Source of the DNA: Rhizobium favelukesii
GTDB taxonomy: Bacteria; Pseudomonadota; Alphaproteobacteria; Rhizobiales; Rhizobiaceae
Direction: 5' to 3'
Assembly (NCBI RefSeq): GCF_000577275.2
Contig: NZ_HG916855.1
Coordinates: 1,550,001-1,614,000 of the forward strand
DNA length: 64,000 bases
Part shown: in pieces, positions 41,759-51,228 of the stretch
How the letters are laid out: every line of letters starts with the position of its first letter
Numbering within the stretch: position 1 is the stretch's first letter
The notes under the pieces: generated by a model
The model's input: only the letters and a program-made list of their open reading frames with translations
Told to the model about the DNA's origin: nothing
Database searches by the model: none
Position numbers and translations under genes: made by a program

Positions 41759-42973
41759 CTAGCGCACGATCGAAAATGGGCGGCCGCGAGGCATCAAGAT
41801 CCTGGCGCAGCGAACGGGACCGTCGCAATTCGAACCCAGCGGAACTGCAAGAACAGGACCAAGCGCGGCATCGATGACGCAATCAAGCATCTCCTGGAGC
41901 GTGGAAACCGGCCGGATTTCCGCAACTGGCGAGAAAGACGCCGGATTGAGAATGAGTTGGCGCGCCTTTGCAATAACGCGGTCAACACGCTTGTGATAGT
42001 GCCCCGCCGTCTGGTCGTCACGGGCGCCTGATATGGCTCCTGCTCGGGTCGCCAACGCCTCAAGCAAGGCATTTTCCGCCGCCTGGTGAAGGTTTTGCCC
42101 GGCGCAATAACCTTCTGTCGGCAGTGCAAGAACGGGATGCCTGGCGCCGATTTCGATCGTCTGGCACCAGACGACGGCAATTCCGGTCGGGGAGGGGGCA
42201 AGCCAGAACCCGGCCGATATAGCGCGTTCTGCGAGACGTTCGATCCGGCGATTGACAGCCGGGCCAAGGCTCCCGGGAGCAAGTCGGTGTCTGTCGAAGA
42301 AGCCGTGTGTGTCGAACGCTCTGGCAATCGCATCGCGCTCTATGCACTCGAAGAGCGCGTGCGCTGCCGCTTGATGCGATGTTGAATGGCACGCGAGGCC
42401 GGTGGTGGTACGAAGGAACAGCCCATCGAAGTCCGGTGGCGGATCGGTGTAGCGTGTATGCACGAGTTCGAGAGGAACCATCTGCCTCGATCCGGAGTGA
42501 AGGTCATAGGCTGCAATCCAAAGCGTTGGTGTTCGCCGCCAAGCAGCGTTTGTGCTGTTGACAAGCTGAGTGTCGAACAGTCCCTCTGGGATGGCGAGCT
42601 CATCCGCACTTGCAAGAACAGCGCTCTTGGCCGGAAGCAGCTCGGCGTAGTAGCGCTCAAGCGCCTCCATGATCGCTCCGATCGCGGCATGTGGGATGGA
42701 ACGACCTCGGCCAAGGGAGGTCACTTCTGAAAGGGCGCTTGGGCGGATCGTTTGAACCGCGGGAAGCGCCAATCGATCGAGGCCGGTGAGGTCGGCGATG
42801 CGTGTTATGCCCGCGTGCCTACAAATTGGCAGGAGCTCGCGCAGGTATATGCCGGGATCGTCCTGCGCCTCCTGGGCAAGCGGTGAACAGAGGTGGACGG
42901 TGACCTCTTCCGCAAACGCGCCGAGGAGTTCGTTGTCTGACGTGCCGTAAGTGGGCTCACCGCTCGACGACAA
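41759..42973 (-). CDS. ycaO: YcaO-domain ATP-dependent cyclodehydratase / thioamide synthetase
   Basis: About 404 residues, counted from TTG 42973, which has GAGG at a proper distance. A frame open to ATG 43099 would overlap the upstream gene by 143 bp and begins with an implausible Arg/Ser-rich stretch. YcaO features: GITRIADLTGLDRLALPAVQTIRP (55-78), the nucleotide site with MEALERYYAE (102-111), LFECIERDA (207-215) and ALLEALATRAGAISGARDD (302-320). The C-terminus lacks the PxPxP tail of azole-forming YcaO enzymes. YcaO proteins activate a backbone amide with ATP. With TfuA alongside, thioamidation is the likeliest reaction. Confidence 0.9.
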   Translation of the reverse strand: MSSSGEPTYGTSDNELLGAFAEEVTVHLCSPLAQEAQDDPGIYLRELLPICRHAGITRIADLTGLDRLALPAVQTIRPSALSEVTSLGRGRSIPHAAIGAIMEALERYYAELLPAKSAVLASADELAIPEGLFDTQLVNSTNAAWRRTPTLWIAAYDLHSGSRQMVPLELVHTRYTDPPPDFDGLFLRTTTGLACHSTSHQAAAHALFECIERDAIARAFDTHGFFDRHRLAPGSLGPAVNRRIERLAERAISAGFWLAPSPTGIAVVWCQTIEIGARHPVLALPTEGYCAGQNLHQAAENALLEALATRAGAISGARDDQTAGHYHKRVDRVIAKARQLILNPASFSPVAEIRPVSTLQEMLDCVIDAALGPVLAVPLGSNCDGPVRCARILMPRGRPFSIVR

Positions 42974-45900
42974 GGCCAAGGTCCTCGATCGACTGGTTGA
43001 TTTTCTGCTGGAGTGCGACCGCTCCCTGCGTCTGGGCAGTCTCCGCGGCAACCCGCAGATCCTCGACGACAAGATTTCGCATCGCGCCGGTGCGGGCACG
43101 CAGCATGGCGCGAACCCGGTACAGCTCGGCCAGCCAATAGGCGTGACCCGTTTCTCGTGCTTTGAGGATCGCCTGGCTGGCGACCTCGATGGCGCGATCG
43201 ACCTTGCCGAGAAGGCCCAGCATTGCGGCCTGCATCGATAGATAGATCGGCAGGTCGATCACCGCGCCGAGTTCCGCTAGAAGATCAAACCCCTTGCAGA
43301 ACCTTTCATAGCCCCCTTTAAGGTTTCCAAGATGGGCCTCGGCCCAGCCGCCGAAAAGAAGCGAAAGTCCAGCCAAAGACTGCATTTCGTGTTGTCTCGC
43401 AAATTCAGACATCTCTTCCGCAACGCTTCTCAAGCGTTTGTAATCATTGCGATAGAAGGCAGAGACAGCTTCCGTGTCGAGAGAGTGTGCCTTGCTCGGC
43501 AGGTGGGAAATCTCGTTTACGAACCGGATCATATCCTGAAGTGCATGGTCCGATTCATGCGTTTGGCCTGTCAGCCACAGCGAGAGAGCCAGTTGGCCCA
43601 GTCCACAGACACGTGCATCGTGACCACCGTAAATCGTCCGTGCTTCTGTCGCCCTTGGTGTGTCGTAGAGAGCCAGCCCTTCCCGGATTGCATTCTGCGT
43701 TTCTCGGTGACGTCCAAGGTTGAAGTCGATAGCCCAGATGCAATGCTTCATCTGCAAGCGTATTTCGGGGTCCTGTATCCCTGCCAACATGACCTGCACT
43801 TCCATCGCGCGCTCATGCATCGTCAGAAAATCGGCTCCCGTCAGCCACCAACCCCAGTAGATCGGAAACCATCGCGACTTCTCTTCCAGCGGCAGGCGAT
43901 TGGCGATCTCCACTCCGTCTTCGTAGAGCTTTCGCGCCGGCGGGAAATTCAGGCCGACCGCCCCGGTGAGCACTGGTCCCAGCGCGGTTACAGCTGTCAG
44001 ACGAAGTCGATCAACCCGGTCGACGACCTCCAGACCGTCGCAGATTGAGAGGGCATGTTCGAGATGGTGGCGGGCTTCGACCAAAGCGGAGCGACGCGCA
44101 GCCTCCTGGCCGGCCCTGATGAACAGTTGCGCGGCCGTTTCCTTGAGACCGGCACGCTCCGCATGCTCGGCACGGGAACCGACATCGATCCACGGTGCAA
44201 TTGCGGGGTCTTCGCTGACAGCGTCGAAGAGGCGCCGATGAAGGGCTTGGCTCTGCCGTCGCAGCAACAGCTTGTAGATTGTCTCCTGGATCAATGCGTG
44301 GCGAAAACCATAGGTAGTGGTTCCGCCAGCTCGCACATGTGTTACGAAACCCGTATCGCACAGCGTATCCGCCGCGTTCGCCAGCGCCTTCTTGCCATAG
44401 TCCGGGAGCAGCCTCTGAAGAAGCGGCAAGGTGAAGCGGGAGCCGGCAACGGCGCCGGCGCGTGCCACATCCCTGATCGGGCCAAGTTGACCGAGCCGCG
44501 CTTCGAGAATCTCTTCAAATGCCGAAATATGGGTTGTCGATGCCGTCTCCGGCATCGTGACATTGTCGGCGATCTTGGTGTCGGATACCCACTGGCATAT
44601 CTGCTCGATAAAGAGCGGCACGCCCCCACATATTCGCTCCGTTACCTCAACCAGCTCTGAAAACTCGGCTTGTCGGTGCTGCGGCCAGTTGCGCTCGATC
44701 GCCCGCCTCGTTTCGTCCGGATCGAGCGGTTGCAGAGACAATCGAGATGGATTGGCGTCTTCAGGCCATTCCGTCGTCGGCTCCGGACGTGTGGTCGCGA
44801 TGAGAAGAAGCCGAAGCCGCGAGATGACGCGGGCCGCCTCCATCAGAAACTCCCGCGAGGTCGGGTCAATCCAGTGAATGTCCTCGACGACCATAAGGAC
44901 CGGCCCACTCTCGCATAAAGCCTGCAGGGCCCGTGGAATTGCTTGTCGTGCTCTGTCCCGTATGAGTTTGGGATTGCTGCCTGCGAGATTTTCACTACGC
45001 CCTTCGGCACCGAGGAGATGGGCAAAGATCTCGATGATGTCGTCTTCCCGTATGCCGTGGCGCCGGAAGCGGGCGGCGACCGTGGCTGCCCTCAATTTCG
45101 ACTGTCCACCCGTTTCGGGCATGCCGGTGAGGCTGTTGACCAAGGGGTGGAGCGTCGAATGGAAGCCACCAGGCACGCATTGGAAGAAGAAGGATTTCGA
45201 TCGCTCCGCGCGCGTTTGTCTGCGGAACTCATGCAGGAGACGCGATTTTCCGATCCCAGCCTCTCCCTCGACGACGACCGTCTGCCCATTCCCGGCCACG
45301 ACGCTTTTCCACGCTTTCGAAAGTGCGTCCAGCTCGGTTGCGCGACCCACAAAGGGGCTGCCGAGCCTTCCGAACGCATAGAATCTGTCCACTTCATTTT
45401 TGTGGCCAAGCGCGCGCCATGCTCTTTCAGGCCCCTCGAATCCCTTCAGATTCCAGATGCCCTCGAACGAAAACGCGTGCGAGCGCCCCGCCAGCCTGCA
45501 GGTTTCGTCTGACACGAAGACGGTGTTGGGAGCAGCGACCGTCTCAAGCCGCGTGGCCAGAGCAAGCGCCACGCCGACAACGGGCTCATGGCTCCAGCTT
45601 TGTTCTTTAAGTCCCTGAATAAGCGCAACAGACGTGGCAATGCCGACGCGCACCTGCAGATCGGCACGACCGGCGGCCTGGCCAACGTGCCTGCAGGTTT
45701 CGATGATTTGCAAGCCGGCACGAATAGCGAGGGAAGCGGCATCCCGCGCTCCAAGATCGATCGGAAATAAGGCGAGGCCTCCGTCACCGGCCTCCACCCG
45801 AAGCACGCCTGAATGCTCTACGATCGATTTGTTCGCGGCTGCCTGAAACGCCGATATCAGCTCGCGGTAATCTTCCAGGTCCATGCGGTGGAAGAGTTCG

Positions 45901-46031
45901 GTTGAATCGACCAGATCGTAGCAAAGTGCGGTAACGATCCGGCGCTCGACCGCACTGGTTGCAACTTGGGCTTTCCTCCGGCCGCTCTTAACCGGTGGTT
46001 TCGTGGCGCCATTCGGATCGTCGTCCTGCAT
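42957..46031 (-). CDS. Class III cyclase-domain / ATPase / TPR regulator
   Basis: A 1024-residue cytoplasmic protein. The adenylate/guanylate cyclase homology domain spans about 28-205 and keeps both metal Asp positions (CYDLVDST, Asp39; AGDGGLALFP, Asp83). An AAA_16/STAND-type ATPase follows with SPFVGRATELDAL and Walker A GEAGIGKS (256-263). The rest is long alpha-helical TPR-like repeats from about 560 to the end. This layout is common in rhizobial signalling proteins that lack a DNA-binding domain. It overlaps the proposed ycaO start by 17 bp and heads the operon, so it probably senses a signal linked to the modification system. Confidence 0.88.
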   Translation of the reverse strand: MQDDDPNGATKPPVKSGRRKAQVATSAVERRIVTALCYDLVDSTELFHRMDLEDYRELISAFQAAANKSIVEHSGVLRVEAGDGGLALFPIDLGARDAASLAIRAGLQIIETCRHVGQAAGRADLQVRVGIATSVALIQGLKEQSWSHEPVVGVALALATRLETVAAPNTVFVSDETCRLAGRSHAFSFEGIWNLKGFEGPERAWRALGHKNEVDRFYAFGRLGSPFVGRATELDALSKAWKSVVAGNGQTVVVEGEAGIGKSRLLHEFRRQTRAERSKSFFFQCVPGGFHSTLHPLVNSLTGMPETGGQSKLRAATVAARFRRHGIREDDIIEIFAHLLGAEGRSENLAGSNPKLIRDRARQAIPRALQALCESGPVLMVVEDIHWIDPTSREFLMEAARVISRLRLLLIATTRPEPTTEWPEDANPSRLSLQPLDPDETRRAIERNWPQHRQAEFSELVEVTERICGGVPLFIEQICQWVSDTKIADNVTMPETASTTHISAFEEILEARLGQLGPIRDVARAGAVAGSRFTLPLLQRLLPDYGKKALANAADTLCDTGFVTHVRAGGTTTYGFRHALIQETIYKLLLRRQSQALHRRLFDAVSEDPAIAPWIDVGSRAEHAERAGLKETAAQLFIRAGQEAARRSALVEARHHLEHALSICDGLEVVDRVDRLRLTAVTALGPVLTGAVGLNFPPARKLYEDGVEIANRLPLEEKSRWFPIYWGWWLTGADFLTMHERAMEVQVMLAGIQDPEIRLQMKHCIWAIDFNLGRHRETQNAIREGLALYDTPRATEARTIYGGHDARVCGLGQLALSLWLTGQTHESDHALQDMIRFVNEISHLPSKAHSLDTEAVSAFYRNDYKRLRSVAEEMSEFARQHEMQSLAGLSLLFGGWAEAHLGNLKGGYERFCKGFDLLAELGAVIDLPIYLSMQAAMLGLLGKVDRAIEVASQAILKARETGHAYWLAELYRVRAMLRARTGAMRNLVVEDLRVAAETAQTQGAVALQQKINQSIEDLGLVVER

Positions 46032-46247
46032 CGCGCTTCCCCCAGGCCGCTAGCCCAAAGCTGCCATGCCCGTAAGGCTAACACATTCTTAACGCGTTGC
46101 GAGGGTATCGTTGTATTGACGCCCCATGCCTTTGGTAGGGGAGCTACGGTGTCGCACGCTAGGGCAGATCTCCTCTCTTGCAGGCGTTGCTGCGAGACCC
46201 CAATTCAAGGCAGGTTGCGTGCTCGTCGCCCGCGCGGAGGCTAGCCA

Positions 46248-46835
46248 TTGCTCGAAAAGCTGATCGGTGAATACGGCCTCCTGGCCGTTTTTCTTGGCGC
46301 TGCTGTTGAAGGCGAAACGGCAGCATTTCTGGGTGGGATCTTCGCCCATCGGCAGCTCATTCCATACTGGCAGGTCGCGCTGGCTGCATGTCTCGGATCG
46401 TTTGCCGCAGACGAGTTCTTCTTCCTGTTGGGTCGCTATGCCACGAAGTGGTCCTATGTTCAGAAACAGCTTGGATCGGAACCGATTGCGCGGGTGACGC
46501 GACTGCTCGAAGCGCATCCGACCGGCTTCATTCTGGCCTTTCGCTTCATCTACGGCATCCGAACGATCAGCCCCGTTGCGATCGGCATCTCGAGTGTCTC
46601 GGCGCGCAGGTTTGTCATACTCAATGCGTTTGCCGCGCTGATTTGGGGCTTCTTGATAACCGCGATTGGTTTCGTTGCCGGATGTGCGGTTGAAGCATTG
46701 CTAGGGCGGCTGCAGCTTCACCTGCATTTGCTGACCGCGCTGGCCTTTGTCGCCATCCTTGTTCCGGTCAGTGCCTATGCTTTCAGGCGAGAAATGGCGA
46801 GACGGACCGCTCGCCTGGGCAGGCGAGCAGCATGA
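46248..46835 (+). CDS. DedA-family membrane protein
   Basis: A 195-residue inner-membrane protein of the DedA/SNARE-associated family, whose characterised members are thought to be undecaprenyl-phosphate or phospholipid flippases. Family features are FLGAAVEGETAAFLGG (about residues 15-30, acidic residue in the membrane), SFAADEFFFLLGRY and the conserved FILAFRFIYGIRTISPVAIG block with FRF-x-G-R. The start is TTG at 46248 with GCGGAGG upstream. It is divergent from the cyclase/ATPase gene, sharing a 216-bp intergenic region. Confidence 0.88.
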   Translation: MLEKLIGEYGLLAVFLGAAVEGETAAFLGGIFAHRQLIPYWQVALAACLGSFAADEFFFLLGRYATKWSYVQKQLGSEPIARVTRLLEAHPTGFILAFRFIYGIRTISPVAIGISSVSARRFVILNAFAALIWGFLITAIGFVAGCAVEALLGRLQLHLHLLTALAFVAILVPVSAYAFRREMARRTARLGRRAA

Positions 46836-47272
46836 TGGCATGGGCAACGCCAACGCAACTATCGCGGACACAGGCGAACCTGCGTCACTTTTCAGGTGAG
46901 TGGCCGAGGGTCGTGAATCGATCGGATCGGCTTGCTCGGATTCGATTGAATCGATTTGCAAATCGATTTTCTATTTCCTTGGCCGCTTTCCGGTACCGAT
47001 CTCAACCTCACAAACCGTATAAGGCGCTACCGGCGGTCAAGGAACACGTTCCGACCTTCCGCCGCCCTTATCAGCACTGGGCCGCAGCCGAGATCGAGGT
47101 GAAGGGCGGAGCGAGCTCAAACCTCGAATGTGTTCGCAGGCGGGCGAACCAAACACCGGTAATGGCAATCTTGAGAACCCAAAGAAACATCTATTGCGAC
47201 TAGCTGGTAGCTGGCGTTCTGTGGGAGAATGCCTATGTTTCGGATAGTTTTGAAATAATAAGGTCCTCATTT
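46836..47272. other. Intergenic region without recognisable gene
   Basis: About 437 bp. A 123-codon frame (46832-47203, plus strand) has no ribosome-binding site, no recognisable motif and a composition unlike a real protein, so I do not call it. Just upstream of 47273, AATAAGG provides the ribosome-binding site of the next gene. Confidence 0.5.
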
Positions 47273-48583
47273 TTGCTTCTCGAAATTTCAATCGTTGCCA
47301 TTCTCACGATCTTGAACGGCGTTCTCGCCATGTCCGAGCTCGCGGTCGTATCCTCGCGGCCGGCTCGTCTCAAAGTACTCGCCGATCAGGGAAGCCGCGG
47401 GGCCGCTATGGCCATCCGGCTAGGTGAGGACCCCGGACGTCTTCTATCCACCGTTCAGATCGGCATTACCCTCGTTGGCGTCTTGTCCGGCGCATTCTCG
47501 GGCGCGACGCTTGGTGCGCGACTGGCCGGCTGGCTAGGCACACACGGCTTGTCACAGACAGCCGCCGATGCGCTCGGGGTCGGCTCGGTCGTCGTTGCGA
47601 TCACATACTTGTCGTTGATTGTCGGCGAGCTGGTGCCGAAGCAGATCGCTCTTCGCGCACCGGAAGCCGTTGCCAGCAGGGTCGCCCCGGCGATGGTGTT
47701 TTTGTCCCGCCTGGCCGCGCCGCTCGTCTGGCTGCTTGACACGTCCGGTCGCACCATCCTTCGACTTCTCGGGCAGTCGGGCAAGTCCGGTGACGTCGTC
47801 ACCGATGAAGAAATCAAGACTGTGCTCGCCGAAGCGCACAGCGCAGGCGTGATCGAGACGGAAGAGTCGGCGATGATCTCTGGTGTCATGCGCCTGGCAG
47901 ATCGAAGTGCCAGAGCCTTGATGACGCCGCGCCGCGATGTAGAGGTGATCGATGTGGAGGATGGCTTTGCAGAGATCCGGGACCAGCTCCGTCGGAGCGC
48001 GCAGGCACGGTTGCCGGTGCGCAAGAACAGCTCCGACGAGATCATCGGCGTGCTCTTGACCAAGGACTTCTACGATGCGCTTGCGTCGTCCGGTCATGTC
48101 GACATTGCCACCCTTGCCCGCGAGGTACCGATCGTATCAGACTTGTCGGGTGCCCTAGACGTCATTCAGGCCATTCGTCGTTCACCCTGCCACATGGTGC
48201 TGGTCTATGACGAATACGGCCACTTCGAAGGCGTGATCACCTCCGGCGACATCCTGGAGGCGATCATGGGCGCGGTCCAGGAAGACTCGATTGGAGAGAA
48301 GGCGATCGTACGCCGCCACGACGGCAGCTATCTTGTGTCCGGCTGGACGCCGATCGACGAGTTTGCGGATTTCATGGGGTTCCAGGTTGATGACGACAGG
48401 GACTACCAGACGGTGGCGGGTCTCGTGCTGGAGGAAATGAAGCACCTGCCGGAGGTTGGCGAGAGTTTTGCGATGAACGGTTGGCGATTCGAGGTCGTCG
48501 ATCTTGATGGGCGCAGAATCGACAAGCTTCTTTTGACGGCTGACGTGTCTCCTGACGAGGGGGGAAGCCGAACACTGCAGTGA
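47273..48583 (+). CDS. CNNM/CorC-family transporter-like protein with CBS pair
   Basis: A 436-residue membrane protein. The DUF21 (CNNM) transmembrane domain covers residues 1-185 (LNGVLAMSELAVVSSRPARL, VQIGITLVGVLSGAFSGATL, VGELVPKQIALRAPE). Two CBS domains cover about 205-335 (ALMTPRRDVEVIDV and HMVLVYDEYGHFEGVITSGDILEAIMG). The CorC_HlyC domain closes the protein. Members are often called hemolysins but are linked to Mg2+/Co2+ efflux. The start is TTG 47273 with AAGG upstream. Confidence 0.9.
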   Translation: MLLEISIVAILTILNGVLAMSELAVVSSRPARLKVLADQGSRGAAMAIRLGEDPGRLLSTVQIGITLVGVLSGAFSGATLGARLAGWLGTHGLSQTAADALGVGSVVVAITYLSLIVGELVPKQIALRAPEAVASRVAPAMVFLSRLAAPLVWLLDTSGRTILRLLGQSGKSGDVVTDEEIKTVLAEAHSAGVIETEESAMISGVMRLADRSARALMTPRRDVEVIDVEDGFAEIRDQLRRSAQARLPVRKNSSDEIIGVLLTKDFYDALASSGHVDIATLAREVPIVSDLSGALDVIQAIRRSPCHMVLVYDEYGHFEGVITSGDILEAIMGAVQEDSIGEKAIVRRHDGSYLVSGWTPIDEFADFMGFQVDDDRDYQTVAGLVLEEMKHLPEVGESFAMNGWRFEVVDLDGRRIDKLLLTADVSPDEGGSRTLQ

Positions 48584-48668
48584 GGTTGGAGGGCAGCTGC
48601 CCGTCCTGTTTGCCGGGGAACCTTCACGTGGAAAGGGAGTTCACCCTTTCAGACATATGGAGGTAGCT

Positions 48669-48953
48669 ATGAAAGCTCTCGTAACAGCTGCAACGGCAGC
48701 GCTTATGCTAACCGGTACGGCTATGGCCCAGACCACGGTTGTGACCGTGCCTGGCGAGGTGAGAACCTATATAACTGAACAGCAGGTCCCATCCGTTGTT
48801 TACGATGGCGATATCGTCGTGGGAAGTGAGCTGCCGTCCTCAGTCGAAATCCACACGATCCCCAGCAATGATGCATACGGTTACACGGTGGTGAACAAGA
48901 AGCGCGTAATCGTCGATCCGCATACGCACCGCGTAATCGAAGTGATCAATTAA
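48669..48953 (+). CDS. DUF1236-family exported protein
   Basis: A 94-residue protein. The signal peptide (MKALVTAATAALMLTGTAMA, cleavage before QTT) is followed by a compact domain: EVRTYITEQQVPSVVYDGDI, VVGSELPSSVEIHTIP and YTVVNKKRVIVDPHTHRVIEVI. These are the typical DUF1236 blocks. The function is unknown and the family is periplasmic and common in Rhizobiales. GGAGGTAGCT precedes the ATG at 48669. The frame begins four codons earlier. Confidence 0.85.
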   Translation: MKALVTAATAALMLTGTAMAQTTVVTVPGEVRTYITEQQVPSVVYDGDIVVGSELPSSVEIHTIPSNDAYGYTVVNKKRVIVDPHTHRVIEVIN

Positions 48954-49083
48954 TCAATCGGTTTGCTTTGACAGCTGAGGTTGTGCTTGCATTTGGACAC
49001 ATCGACCTGACGCTACGGAACCTGAGGAGGTCGATGTGACCGTGTGCACGGGCAAATCGCATGCGCGCCTCTGGCCACCGGCA

Positions 49084-50188
49084 CTATGCAGAGGCGCGTG
49101 TTTCCTTTCGGCTTAGAATCCACAGAAGATATGGCCCTCCAATCAGGGCGGCGAACAGTCCGACCGGAACCTGATACGGATAAATGATGATCCGTGATAG
49201 CCCGTCGGCTAGGACAAGCAGGCAGGCGCCGATCAGCATGGTTGCGAGCAAATGATCGCGGCTACGGTGAAAACCGATCAGCCTGGACAATTGGGGCGCG
49301 ATCAATCCCGTAAGGCTAAGTGGCCCAATGAGGAAAGAAGAGATCGCCGTCATGAGCGACGCGAGTACGGCAAGCAGCGGACGCGTTGGGGTAACGCTCA
49401 TTCCGACACTGCGTGCCGCCCCGGCGCCAAGTGGCAAGATGGTCAACCAGTGCGTCATCAGGAAGAGCGGCGCTGTCAGAATAGAATGCGAAGTGATCGC
49501 GGTCCAGGCCTCCAAAGCGCCGGCGCGGTTTGTCGAACCGGATAGCCAGGTCAGCAGGATGTAACTGCGCAATGTCGGCCTGCGCGAGCACCATGCCTAT
49601 GATTGCAAGGAAGCTGATGGCGACGCCTGCAAGCAAGAGCGCCTCAGGCGACATCCCGGCTCGCCGGGCAATGACGATCATGGCCAGAAATGAGGCGAGT
49701 GCTCCGAGGGCCATACCGGCGATCATGATCGGCGGCGAAGGGAAGGCGAAAATGAATACCGTCACTGTCAGTCGTCCCGGCGCCAGAGGAGACACCGAGC
49801 ACTTCAGGGCTTGCCAGCGGATTGCCGGTCACCCGTTGGATGATGAAGCCAGCATCGCAGCAGCTCCGGCTGCAATGACAGTTCGCGGCAGCCTGAACGG
49901 CAGAAGATCTGAACGCAGCGATCCAACGGCAATTTACCAGCCGCCATCGGTCGGGCCGACAGGAAGAACGGCCGCGAGCATAGCCAAGAAGAGAGCGCAG
50001 AAAAGCAGGAGTGCCAGCGATGGTCGCGATACGCGTCGCAGAGCTCCAGGCGATTTTGCGGTGATAGCCGAGGGGCCATGGACGCGTGGCAGCAGGAACA
50101 AAAGGAGCGGGCCGCCAATGAGCGCGGTGGCTGCTCCTGTCGGCGCAAGGTCGGAAAAGCCGGGGACAACAGTTGCGTCAGGCACCAC
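49084..50188 (-). pseudogene. Broken fhuB-like siderophore ABC permease gene
   Basis: Pieces in different frames add up to the middle and C-terminal part of a fused FecCD-type permease. One is 49934-50188 (PTGAATALIGGPLLLFLLPR, then LALLLFCALFLAMLAAVLPV). A stretch near 49800-49920 reads LPRTVIAAGAAAMLAS and RVTGNPLASPEVLGVSSGAG. 49316-49795 gives IMIAGMALGALASFLAMIVI, and 49084-49572 ends in LTGLIAPQLSRLIGF and PVGLFAALIGGPYLLWIL. At least three frameshifts separate them and the N-terminal half is missing. FhuB normally imports hydroxamate siderophores, so this locus is no longer functional. Confidence 0.85.
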
Positions 50189-50341
50189 CCCTGCTCATAG
50201 GCCCGCCGGTCGCCTGCCAGGCGCCAACTCGAATAAGGTGAGCGATTAAGTCAAATTTAATGGTCGGGCTTGGTCTGATCTGCGGCGATTGAACGATTTT
50301 GGGCAATTCCAAAATTTGTGGGCAAATCTTTGTGAAATGCA

Positions 50342-50700
50342 TCACTCGCACTTCGACCGTTTCCAGCGCGCCGGTGTCGTTCCGACATATTTGCGGAAGA
50401 CGCGCGTGAAGTGCCTGGTCGGAAAGCCTGTTTCCACTGCGATGGCAGTGAGGCCTTGATCGCTATCGCGCAGCAGCTGTTTGGCAAGCTCAAGCCTGGC
50501 GTTCATTTGCCAACATGTGGCGTTACGCCGGTGGAGGCCTTGACCGAGTGGCTGAAATGCGACTGGGACAGCCCCGTCAGTTCGGCCAGTTCCTGGAGAC
50601 GGATATTGCGCCCGGAGTGCTCCTGCATGAACTCGCTGGCGCGGCGCAACTGCGCTTGGCTATCAAGTCCTGATGCGTCCCCGCGCCACGACGGCCCGCT
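50342..50700 (-). pseudogene. Frameshifted AraC-family regulator remnant
   Basis: Reading from about 50700 down: QLRRASEFMQEHSGRNIRLQ, then ELAELTGLSQSHFSHSVKAS and TGVTPH, the first half of an AraC DNA-binding domain. After a missing base near 50520 the frame shifts and continues MNARLELAKQLL, DSDQGLTAIAVETGFPTRHF and FRKYVGTTPARWKRSKCE to the stop at 50342-50344. AraC regulators of this type are often found beside siderophore genes, and here it flanks the broken fhuB. The sensor domain is missing. Confidence 0.8.
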
Positions 50701-50828
50701 CGGGGCCGAACGCCGACGACGCGAATACCTTTCTTGACGAGCGTTGCGGCGTTAGACTGGCGTGCCGACCGTGGCAGCGACCCGTAACCTGGACGCAGGG
50801 TGCTGATTGAGAGTCGGGCGAGGGAGGC

Positions 50829-51140
50829 ATGATGACTGCGAAGACGACCATGATGTTCGCGCTTGCTGCTCTCGCGATCTCGGCGGCCAAGGCACTCTCT
50901 ATGGAGGCGCAATACGAGTGCGCAACCGGCACGCGTCTTCATGCAGCCTTTCATCGCATGACGCTTCGCCCGGCAGTGTCGTGCTCGCCTTTTTGGGGCG
51001 CATCGGGCGAGATCAGACTGCCGCAGCTCGCCTCAGCCGATGGTGGCCGCTATGCCGACAACGATATGGAGTTCTGGATCCAGGGCAATGAAGCCACCCT
51101 GACCGTCGGCGGGAAGAGCGAAACATGTCATACCAATTGA
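50829..51140 (+). CDS. MliC-family lysozyme inhibitor-like protein
   Basis: A 103-residue protein with a signal peptide (MMTAKTTMMFALAALAISAA) and a mature MliC-type domain: MEAQYECATGTRLHAAF, then GEIRLPQLASADGGRYADND, FWIQGNEATLTVGGKSETC. The S-A-x-GxRYxD and FWxxGxEA blocks are those of inhibitors of C-type lysozyme. Cysteines at both ends could form the usual disulfide. No lipobox is seen, so it is probably soluble periplasmic (PliC-like). GGGAGGC precedes the ATG. Confidence 0.82.
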   Translation: MMTAKTTMMFALAALAISAAKALSMEAQYECATGTRLHAAFHRMTLRPAVSCSPFWGASGEIRLPQLASADGGRYADNDMEFWIQGNEATLTVGGKSETCHTN

Positions 51141-51228
51141 GCGTGTTGGGTAGGGCTGGGAAGTCCGTTCACAACGCAAATTTACCAAGCAACGTCATTT
51201 GAACGAAAATCCAGGAAAGGAGGCAATC

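Noticed and set aside
46832-47203. 123-codon frame between the DedA and CNNM genes
   Set aside because: No ribosome-binding site, mixed composition and no motif; treated as non-coding.
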